A stretch of 6,275 bases of DNA, from contig CAYTVR010000378.1 in assembly GCA_964441245.1 (NCBI GenBank), positions 1 to 6,275 of the forward strand, in the 5' to 3' direction. Position numbers and translations under genes: made by a program. Of the stretch, positions 1-5,462 are shown in pieces. The notes beneath the pieces were generated by a model that made no database searches, was not told the DNA's origin, and saw only the letters and a program-made list of their open reading frames with translations. The DNA comes from JALZUU01 sp964441245 (GTDB lineage Bacteria; Bacteroidota; Bacteroidia; Chitinophagales; Saprospiraceae). Every line of letters starts with the position of its first letter. The first letter of the stretch is position 1.

Positions 1-1
1 T

Positions 2-2662
2 AACAATACCAATAATGTCGAATTGTATAAAGGTGGCCTCGTCGTGGGTCAACTCTATTTTATTCGTGTCCAAGGAGCCAATGATGCGGTAGGAACTTTC
101 CAAATGTGTGTCAATAATTACAACCCCCCTGTCAATCCTGGATCAGATTGTGTAACTGCTTCCGTCCTTTGTGATACTTCTCCATTCTCTGTACAAAGTG
201 TAGTAGGTGCTGGAAATGATCCAGATGAGGCAGGTTCATCTTCTTGTCTTGGTGGATTTGGAGGAAGTTCAGAAACAAATTCTACTTGGTTCGTTTGGAC
301 AGCAGATGATAAAGAACCAGGAATGCTTGAATTTACTTTATCTCCTTCCAATCCTTCTGATGATTTAGATTTTGTGCTTTTTGAATTAACAGGAGGTATA
401 GGAGACTGTGGCTCTAAAACTGAAGTACGATGTATGGCTACTGGAATTGATCCAAGTGAACACCCGAGTCGTTGTTCGGGGCCAACCGGATTGCGAGAGG
501 GAGAAAATGATGTGATTGAAAACCCTGGCTGTTCCAGTTCTTCTCAAAATAACTTCTTGGAGCCATTAGCTATGGAACCTGGCAAAAGTTATGGTTTGTT
601 GATTAATAACTTTACCGCAACAGGTAATGGCTTTTCTATTGATTTCGGAGGTAGTGGAAAATTTCAAGGCCCTCAGGCTGCATTCAATTCAGATGCTACG
701 GGAACAGTTTGTTATGGAGATGAGGTGAATTTTACAGATGCCTCTTCTTTTCCATTAGGCGAGTTGACCAATTGGCAATGGAGTTTTGGTGTAGATGCAG
801 AGCCTGCTACCGCTAGTGGTCAAAATCCACCTGCTGTCCAATGGACAAGCCCCGGTGAAAAATCAATAGTACTAACCGTGGAAACCAATCTAGGTTGTAT
901 CGTTACAGAAATTGAAACTTTCATGGTAGAAGCTTGTTGTGAAGATCAAAACGCAATGACCATTACGCCTACGATTGATGATGCCCTTTGTCCAGATGTA
1001 GCTGATGGTGCTATCGCATTAACGGTAACGAGTAATGCGCCTGATCATACTTTCATGTGGGAAGATGGAACAACTGGAAATTCAATCAGTAACCTTACCC
1101 CTGGTGATTATTTAGTAACGATTACCAATGAAGCGACTTGTGATACGACTATAACCATAGAGGTGGCAACTGCCGACCCAATGATCATAGATACACTCAT
1201 CCAAATGCCAACTTGTGATGGTGGAGTAGATGGTGCGATTACCCTTAATGTTACGGGTGTAGGCCCTTTTGCTTTTGATTGGAATGATGGCAATGGCTTT
1301 GTAGTTGGGAATAATAATTTATCTAATTTGCCTATTGGGACTTATGATGTAAGCATTCGAGATGGGAATGGTTGTATACTCGATTTATCCATTTTTGTGA
1401 ATGAATTGGTTTTAGAATTAGACCCAACGGTAGAAGTAGTGACGCCACCTAGTTGCTTTGGCTTTTCGGATGGAAGCATATTGTTATCTATTGCTAATGG
1501 AAGGGCTCCTTTTGAATATGATTGGAATGATGGTAATGGATTTGTAGGAGATAATTCCATTCAAAATATTTCTGCAGGTACCTATACTATAAATGTAAGA
1601 GATGCCAATAATTGTCAAGGGGTCTTTGAGTTTATGATAGAAGATCCCGATCCTGTAGCTGTAGACATTGAAGTTATAAATGTCAGTTGTTTTGGTGAAG
1701 GAGATGGACAGTTGATTGCCCATGCGACGGGTGGAGTAGGGGATTACCAATTTATTTGGAGTAATAACGGACGAGATAGTATTATTGATAATTTGATACC
1801 TGGTAATTATACGGTAAGAGTAATCGATGGCAATGGTTGTGAAGTAATGGACATGGAATTAATAGAACAGCCAGGCGAATTGTCTTTGGATATTGCAGAC
1901 ATCCAAGATGTACTTTGTAATGGCGAGCCTACAGGGGAAGTCATTGTCAATCCCACAGGAGGAAACACGCCGTTTCAATATAGTATAGACGGTATTTTTT
2001 ATCAAGCTGAACCGATTTTTTCAGGCTTAGAAGCGGGTGATTATACCTTCTTTGTACAAGATACTTTAGGCTGTGTAGCGGAGGTAGAAGGAACAGTTAA
2101 TCAACCGGTGCCATTGATTGTCGATGCAGGCCCTGACCAACAAGTGGATTTAGGATTTACAACAGTGATCAATACGATTACTAGTCCACCACTTCGACCA
2201 GTTGTTTATCAATGGTCAAGTATAGATGGGGATAGTTTGACATTGAGTTGTACGGATTGCCCCAATCCGATTGCGTCTCCTTTTGATCCCACCACTTATC
2301 AAATTTTAGTAATAGATGAAGATGGTTGTACTGCAAGAGATGAAGTATTGATTGATGTCTTCAAAAATCGCCCTATCTTTATACCCAATGCCTTCTCACC
2401 CAATGATGATGGTATCAATGATTTCTTTACCGCTTTCAGTGGCCCTGCTGCTCAACAGATTCGCATGATGCGAGTTTTTGATCGTTGGGGAGCGTTGGTT
2501 TTTGAAGGCACTAATTTGGCTTTAGGACAAGAGACTCTTGGTTGGGATGGCAAGCATCGAGGACGAAGAGTGACACCAGGCGTTTATGCTTATTTTGCCG
2601 AGATTGAATTTATAGATGGAGTGGCCTTATTTTATAAAGGGGATGTTACAGTACTTCGGTAG
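2..2662 (+). CDS. Large secreted/surface protein with PKD domain, five SprB repeats and type B T9SS C-terminal sorting domain (5' end missing)
   Basis: The frame is open from the first codon at nt 2 to TAG at 2660-2662, so at least 886 residues are present and the true start and signal peptide lie left of the window; the in-frame TTG at 23 is inside the gene. Domains seen: the tail of a beta-domain (nt 2-130, ending in a GTFQMCV strand), a Cys-rich beta-domain (about 140-660, with NSTWFVW, DLDFVLF and LLINNF strands), a PKD domain (about 668-935, with the WQWSFG core), five SprB repeats (about 980-2110), a PKD/Ig-like domain (about 2117-2365, starting VDAGPDQ) and a CHU_C/gliding-motility C-terminal domain (2378-2659, FIPNAFSPNDDGINDFF then VFDRWG and GWDGK). 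Family knowledge: such proteins cross the outer membrane by the type IX system and are secreted or held on the surface, and SprB is the gliding adhesin of Flavobacterium. An adhesin or matrix role is inference. The exact substrate or partner is unknown. Confidence 0.93.
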   Translation, partial: NNTNNVELYKGGLVVGQLYFIRVQGANDAVGTFQMCVNNYNPPVNPGSDCVTASVLCDTSPFSVQSVVGAGNDPDEAGSSSCLGGFGGSSETNSTWFVWTADDKEPGMLEFTLSPSNPSDDLDFVLFELTGGIGDCGSKTEVRCMATGIDPSEHPSRCSGPTGLREGENDVIENPGCSSSSQNNFLEPLAMEPGKSYGLLINNFTATGNGFSIDFGGSGKFQGPQAAFNSDATGTVCYGDEVNFTDASSFPLGELTNWQWSFGVDAEPATASGQNPPAVQWTSPGEKSIVLTVETNLGCIVTEIETFMVEACCEDQNAMTITPTIDDALCPDVADGAIALTVTSNAPDHTFMWEDGTTGNSISNLTPGDYLVTITNEATCDTTITIEVATADPMIIDTLIQMPTCDGGVDGAITLNVTGVGPFAFDWNDGNGFVVGNNNLSNLPIGTYDVSIRDGNGCILDLSIFVNELVLELDPTVEVVTPPSCFGFSDGSILLSIANGRAPFEYDWNDGNGFVGDNSIQNISAGTYTINVRDANNCQGVFEFMIEDPDPVAVDIEVINVSCFGEGDGQLIAHATGGVGDYQFIWSNNGRDSIIDNLIPGNYTVRVIDGNGCEVMDMELIEQPGELSLDIADIQDVLCNGEPTGEVIVNPTGGNTPFQYSIDGIFYQAEPIFSGLEAGDYTFFVQDTLGCVAEVEGTVNQPVPLIVDAGPDQQVDLGFTTVINTITSPPLRPVVYQWSSIDGDSLTLSCTDCPNPIASPFDPTTYQILVIDEDGCTARDEVLIDVFKNRPIFIPNAFSPNDDGINDFFTAFSGPAAQQIRMMRVFDRWGALVFEGTNLALGQETLGWDGKHRGRRVTPGVYAYFAEIEFIDGVALFYKGDVTVLR
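980..2110 (+). repeat. Five tandem SprB-type repeats inside the surface protein
   Basis: Five units each open with a Cys followed by a glycine/DG turn (C-x-G-x-x-DG-like) and close with a GTY/GDY strand and a second Cys in a D-x-x-x-C context such as DGNGC. The opening Cys codons lie at 989, 1214, 1454, 1688 and 1916, giving spacings of 75, 80, 78 and 76 codons. Units 2 and 3 are the most alike (both contain WNDGNGFV), while unit 1 and unit 5 diverge most (unit 5 has DTLGC). The paired cysteines could form one disulfide per unit after export; that is inference. The pattern matches the SprB repeat of Bacteroidota adhesins. Confidence 0.85.
1277..1546 (+). repeat. Near-identical 27-bp blocks in SprB repeats 2 and 3
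   Basis: The blocks 1277-1303 and 1520-1546 both encode DWNDGNGFV and differ at only 2 of 27 bases (both synonymous third positions). The other repeat units are far more diverged at the DNA level, so units 2 and 3 probably arose by a comparatively recent duplication or were homogenised by gene conversion. Confidence 0.6.
2378..2659 (+). other. Type B T9SS C-terminal sorting domain (CHU_C / gliding-motility C-terminal domain)
   Basis: The last 94 residues begin FIPNAFSPNDDGINDFF, continue through IRMMRVFDRWGALVFEG and GWDGKHRGRRVTPGVYAYF, and end in KGDVTVLR. This is the hallmark order of the type B sorting domain: an NAFSPNxDGxND opening, an xVFDRWGxxVF strand, WDG, and a PxGVYxY strand. In the family this domain is recognised by the type IX secretion machinery, and full-length cargo is often handled with a PorP/SprF-like outer-membrane partner. 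No such partner is encoded directly downstream. Confidence 0.93.
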
Positions 2663-2720
2663 GAAAAATCGAGTGAGCGGTGATCATGTGATCTGGTGTT
2701 ACTGATGCATAATTTAATAA

Positions 2721-2735
2721 GACTTTCGTCAAATA
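2721..2735 (+). repeat. 15-bp motif, copy A (inverted copy at 4151-4165)
   Basis: The sequence gactttcgtcaaata here is exactly the reverse complement of tatttgacgaaagtc at 4151-4165. The core GAC-TTTC-GTC can fold as a short hairpin; read from the other strand the loop is GAAA, a GNRA-type tetraloop. Both copies are in intergenic DNA. The function is unknown; a protein-binding site or a small dispersed repeat is possible. Confidence 0.5.
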
Positions 2736-2763
2736 ATACGACGGCCATGTGCCGAATGAATAT

Positions 2764-2790
2764 TGATCATTGTTCACTGATCATTGTTCA
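2764..2790 (+). repeat. Tandem direct repeat, 13 bp x 2
   Basis: tgatcattgttca occurs at 2764-2776 and again at 2778-2790 with one base between, a 14-base period, and is followed by ttg. It ends 29 bases before the lptC start. Short tandem repeats of this AT-rich type are common between genes in Bacteroidota and may be simple slippage products, but a paired regulator site upstream of lptC is also possible. Confidence 0.6.
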
Positions 2791-2819
2791 TTGAAAAGCA
2801 ACTCGCAACAAATTTTTCA

Positions 2820-3395
2820 ATGAAAAGCCTTTTATTTTTCACCTCTTTTTTTTCAATACTCTTTTTTTGCTCTTGTGAAAATCAATTAGCAGAAGTAGAA
2901 AAGTTTTTTCCAGAAGATTTTGTGGGAAAAGAGAATTTTAAGGACATTGAAATATTGTATAGTGATTCGGCAATTGTTCGAGTTCGTATTACAGCACCGC
3001 ATATGGTTAGGTTTTTAGATCGTAGAGAACCTCGACAGGAATTTGATGGCGGAATAGTGGTAGATTTCTTTAATGAACGAAAACGCATTACTAGTCAACT
3101 CAGTTCCAAACATGCGATCAGGTATGAGAAAAAAAATGAAATCTTAGTACGAGATAGCGTCGTCCTCCACAGCTCAGGCGATCAGAAACTAGAAACCAGC
3201 GAACTCATCTGGGATGAAAAAGAGGAACGGATCCACACCAATAAATTTGTAATGATTACCACTCCTGAAGAAAAAATTTGGGGCTATGGTTTTGAAGCCA
3301 ATCAGGATTTTACGCGTTGGAAGATTAAGGCGATTGAGGGGGAACTTAAGGTGGATGATTTGGGGAAGGAGACTAATACTGACTCAAAAAAATAG
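2820..3395 (+). CDS. lptC: LptC-like lipoprotein, LPS export periplasmic component
   Basis: LptC takes lipopolysaccharide from the LptB2FG transporter in the inner membrane and passes it to the periplasmic LptA bridge. The 191-residue protein starts with MKSLLFFTSFFSILFFCSC, a hydrophobic signal with a probable lipoprotein Cys at 19 (preceded by FCS, an imperfect lipobox). A beta-rich OstA-like body follows, typical of LptC/LptA: strands around 43-56, IVVDFF 79-84, a SQLSSKHAIRYE strand, ILVRDSVVL 108-116, then ETSELIWDEKEERIHTNKFV 125-144 and the IWGYGFEANQDF motif 153-164. Length fits the family. I chose ATG 2820 over the in-frame TTG at 2784 because the earlier start would put 12 mostly polar residues ahead of the signal peptide. 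No clear Shine-Dalgarno is present. The orphan gene follows 17 bases after the stop. A related OstA-like lipoprotein is the alternative call. Confidence 0.85.
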   Translation: MKSLLFFTSFFSILFFCSCENQLAEVEKFFPEDFVGKENFKDIEILYSDSAIVRVRITAPHMVRFLDRREPRQEFDGGIVVDFFNERKRITSQLSSKHAIRYEKKNEILVRDSVVLHSSGDQKLETSELIWDEKEERIHTNKFVMITTPEEKIWGYGFEANQDFTRWKIKAIEGELKVDDLGKETNTDSKK

Positions 3396-3398
3396 CCT

Positions 3399-3414
3399 AT
3401 ACTTTACAAAGTAT
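3399..3414. promoter_or_regulatory. 16-bp palindrome overlapping the orphan gene's start codon
   Basis: ATACTTT-AC-AAAGTAT is a perfect inverted repeat with 7-base arms around a 2-base centre. It begins four bases after the lptC stop and its right arm includes the A and T of the ATG at 3413. As DNA it could be an operator for a dimeric repressor; as RNA it could form a 5-bp stem with a 6-base loop next to the start codon. The palindrome is seen; its role is inference. Confidence 0.35.
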
Positions 3415-4126
3415 GAATAAGAGAATATTTCAAAAACTACACTTTTACAAGAACTATGGAATGGAAAAAAGTATTAGTGAAATTAATTACAAAGAATATG
3501 ATTTGAAATGTGATTTAGATGGTCGTATTGCGAAACTTTTTTCTGAAATAAAAACACCTATTGGATTTGATTATATTTCTAATTCATCCTTTATTTTAAC
3601 TGCAAATAAATTAAGTGAAAGGGTTGCCATAAAATATGAAGAACTGAAAGCATTGGAAAACAATTTAGTACAAGTTTTCAATGCAATGTTTTTAGATTGG
3701 GTTGAGATAATAATTTATTTAAAGGAGAAGGGTGAAAGAAGTATTCCATTTGATATCTCATCCGCTTTGAATGATGTGATATTTTCTTCAATTCTAAATA
3801 AACCTATTTCTTTTGGCGATCTTTTAAAATATAGTGAGTTTAAATCTGAAATGGTTCTAGAGAATATGTTTAGATTTAAAGATTATATTCATTTTAAAAA
3901 TGAAAAAATCTGGCAAATCATTGATAAGTTTTATCTTATCGCATTAAAGATCAAAGACCCTATTTTGAAGGAAAATTGTGAAATAAATAAGGTGAAATTA
4001 AAAATGGTAGAATTGATTAAAAATCCATTTTCTAGGGGTCTTTATGAGAGTGTGAATAAAACTAAATATACGTTGAGAGATCGTGAAGATATTAAACAGC
4101 TATTCCTAGAAAAGATTTCCACATAA
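3413..4126 (+). CDS. Hypothetical AT-rich protein, 237 aa, unrecognised
   Basis: I do not recognise this protein. It has no signal peptide and no membrane segment, so it is probably cytoplasmic. It is rich in Lys, Glu, Ile, Phe and Leu and looks mostly alpha-helical, with a plausible amphipathic helix around residues 66-90 (KLSERVAIKYEELKALENNL) and a charged C-terminal third (KLKMVELIKN, then YTLRDREDIKQLFLEK). No catalytic motif stands out. The base composition is much lower in G+C than its neighbours: 11 of 60 at 3841-3900 and 15 of 60 at 3481-3540, against 27 of 60 at 3181-3240 in lptC and 21 of 60 at 4921-4980 downstream. The start is ATG 3413, 17 bases after the lptC stop; ATG 3461 (Met17) is the alternative. 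It sits between two genes that are normally close neighbours, which suggests later insertion. The long intact frame with no internal stop suggests a real gene. Confidence 0.7.
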   Translation: MNKRIFQKLHFYKNYGMEKSISEINYKEYDLKCDLDGRIAKLFSEIKTPIGFDYISNSSFILTANKLSERVAIKYEELKALENNLVQVFNAMFLDWVEIIIYLKEKGERSIPFDISSALNDVIFSSILNKPISFGDLLKYSEFKSEMVLENMFRFKDYIHFKNEKIWQIIDKFYLIALKIKDPILKENCEINKVKLKMVELIKNPFSRGLYESVNKTKYTLRDREDIKQLFLEKIST

Positions 4127-4148
4127 TTAATAGGAATAAATCTATTAT

Positions 4149-4156
4149 TATATTTG
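4149..4156 (+). promoter_or_regulatory. Possible Bacteroidota -7 promoter element
   Basis: TATATTTG matches the TANNTTTG -7 consensus used by the Bacteroidota housekeeping sigma factor and lies 43 bases before the TTG start of the HlyC/CorC gene, a sensible distance. No TTTG or TTG is visible at the -33 spacing upstream, so only half of the promoter signature is present. If real, it would let the envelope genes be transcribed independently of the orphan gene. Confidence 0.25.
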
Positions 4157-4165
4157 ACGAAAGTC
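4151..4165 (-). repeat. 15-bp motif, copy B (inverted relative to 2721-2735)
   Basis: tatttgacgaaagtc is the exact reverse complement of copy A. Here the motif extends into a better hairpin: TGAC-GAAA-GTCA (4155-4166), a 4-bp stem closed by a GNRA-type loop. An alternative fold pairs TTTGA (4153-4157) with TCAAA (4167-4171). It overlaps the possible -7 element. The function is unknown. Confidence 0.5.
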
Positions 4166-4199
4166 ATCAAACCCAATTCTATATTTTCAAAATAAGAAC

Positions 4200-5462
4200 T
4201 TGCTCCTAACCACCATTATCATCTTCTTAGTATTATCGGCACTCTTCTCAGGGACAGAGATTGCGTTTATCTCTGCCAGTAAATTAAGGGTTGAATTGAA
4301 GCGTAAAAAAGGTACGCGCAAAGGAGCCATCTTGGCGGACTTCTATGAAAAGCCAGCAGAGTTTTTAGGGACGATGTTAGTGGGTAATAATATTGCTCTG
4401 GTCTTTTTTACTTTTTTGATGACCAAGTTATTATCGCCATATTTTGAGGATTATGTTTCGAGCGAACCTTTATTGCTTTTAATCAATACGATTATAATTA
4501 CGCTGGTGGTTTTGATCTTTGGAGAGTTTTTGCCGAAGACAATGTTTCGTTTGTTTGCTGATCGGCTATTGTATTTTTTCGCTTATCCTTTATTGTTTTT
4601 CAAATACATTTTATTGATTCCATCTTGGGTTATGACGCGATTGTCGGCGCTTATACTTAAGTTCATTTTTCGCACCACAGCTGACAACGTAGAGGAGACC
4701 TTTACTCGTTTAGATTTAGAAAACTTTATCAAAGGGACACAGACAGAATCTGAAGAAGATATTGATACCAATTTATTTGAGAAGGCTTTGTATTTGCGTC
4801 GAGTGAAAGTAAAAGAATGCATGGTGCCAAGGCCTGAAATAGAGTCGATAGATTTACACGAAAGTGTAGATAATTTAAAGCAAAGATTTATAGGAACCAA
4901 CCTTTCTCGGCTGTTGGTTGAAGACGGTGATATTGATAATGTGATCGGCTATGTATATCATCAGCAGATGTTGAATAATCCCAAAACCATTGGAGAAATG
5001 GTTTATGATATTTCCTTTGTGCCGGAGGCTATGGCTGCCCAAGATCTGCTCAATTATTTTATGAAGGAGAGTCTGAATATTGCTTGTGTGGTAGACGAAT
5101 ATGGGGGCACAGCTGGAGTGATTACAATAGAAGATGTAGTGGAACAAATATTTGGTGAAATAGAAGACGAACATGATCAAGAAGAACACGTAGAAATAAA
5201 AGAGTCTGAAAATGAATATGTCTTCTCTGGTCGTTTGGAAGTGGGTTATTTGAATGAAAAGTATGAAGCGATCAATTTTCCAGAAGGAGAATATACGACA
5301 CTTTCGGGCTATCTGGTAATGACCACTGAGACCATTCCTGAGCAAGGGGTTGTGATAGAATTGAATGGTTATCGCTTTATTTTGGAATTGGTAAGTGCCA
5401 CTAAAATTGAAACTGTCCGCGTGATCAAATTAGACCAAGAGTCCAATGAAGAAATGGATTAA
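4200..5462 (+). CDS. HlyC/CorC-family (CNNM-CBS-CorC_HlyC) membrane protein, TTG start
   Basis: A 420-residue protein of the hemolysin C/CorC family, which are inner-membrane proteins linked to Mg2+ or other cation export. The CNNM/DUF21 membrane domain fills residues 1-160, with helices about 1-17, 56-77, 90-108 and 122-145 and the conserved SGTE (17-20), GNN (62-64) and GEFLPK (108-113) motifs. A CBS pair follows: VKECMVPRPEI (203-213) and VVDEYGGTAGVITIEDVVEQIFGEIEDE (297-324, split by eye). The C-terminal CorC_HlyC domain runs about 338-412 (FSGRLEV, LSGYL). All family landmarks are present and length is usual. Start: the frame is open back to a TGA at 4155-4157 but contains no ATG or GTG, so TTG 4200 is the best start and gives the expected N-terminus just before the first helix. 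No Shine-Dalgarno is seen. GldE is a paralogous family member; the lptC context argues for the non-GldE member, but sequence alone does not settle it. Confidence 0.9.
   Translation: MLLTTIIIFLVLSALFSGTEIAFISASKLRVELKRKKGTRKGAILADFYEKPAEFLGTMLVGNNIALVFFTFLMTKLLSPYFEDYVSSEPLLLLINTIIITLVVLIFGEFLPKTMFRLFADRLLYFFAYPLLFFKYILLIPSWVMTRLSALILKFIFRTTADNVEETFTRLDLENFIKGTQTESEEDIDTNLFEKALYLRRVKVKECMVPRPEIESIDLHESVDNLKQRFIGTNLSRLLVEDGDIDNVIGYVYHQQMLNNPKTIGEMVYDISFVPEAMAAQDLLNYFMKESLNIACVVDEYGGTAGVITIEDVVEQIFGEIEDEHDQEEHVEIKESENEYVFSGRLEVGYLNEKYEAINFPEGEYTTLSGYLVMTTETIPEQGVVIELNGYRFILELVSATKIETVRVIKLDQESNEEMD

Larger units (their letters stand above)
2663..2819. other. Intergenic spacer between surface-protein gene and lptC
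   Basis: This 157-base gap has no coding potential I can support. It contains a 12-base palindrome (GATCA-TG-TGATC, 2682-2693), one copy of a 15-bp motif (2721-2735), a small GC hairpin (CGGC-CATGT-GCCG, 2742-2754) and a tandem 13-bp repeat (2764-2790). TGATCA occurs three times in it. Neither hairpin is followed by a T run, so no classical intrinsic terminator is visible, and I find no convincing TTG/TANNTTTG promoter pair. Confidence 0.6.
4127..4199. other. Intergenic spacer between orphan gene and HlyC/CorC gene
   Basis: This 73-base AT-rich gap holds a weak inverted repeat just after the orphan stop (TAATAG 4128-4133 and CTATTA 4142-4147, 8-base loop), a TANNTTTG match (4149-4156) and the inverted copy of the 15-bp motif (4151-4165). 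The stem is all A/T except one pair, so calling it a terminator would be a stretch. Confidence 0.5.

Noticed and set aside
118..1750. Four short - strand open frames (118-351, 1108-1293, 1342-1560, 1484-1750)
   Set aside because: All lie opposite the surface-protein gene, and the ones over the SprB region simply mirror repeated coding sequence.
2742..2754. CGGC-CATGT-GCCG hairpin as a terminator of the surface-protein gene
   Set aside because: The stem is only 4 bp and no T run follows.
2784..2819. TTG 2784 as start of lptC
   Set aside because: It would place a polar 12-residue extension before a standard lipoprotein signal peptide and lies inside the tandem repeat; ATG 2820 fits the family better.
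2721..4165. The 15-bp inverted copies as terminal repeats of a transposon or an invertible segment
   Set aside because: The enclosed DNA contains a housekeeping-type lptC gene, no transposase or recombinase, and no target-site duplication is visible outside the copies.
4875..5345. 156-codon open frame on the - strand inside the HlyC/CorC gene
   Set aside because: It is antisense to a well-supported CBS/CorC_HlyC coding region and its translation has no recognisable family features.
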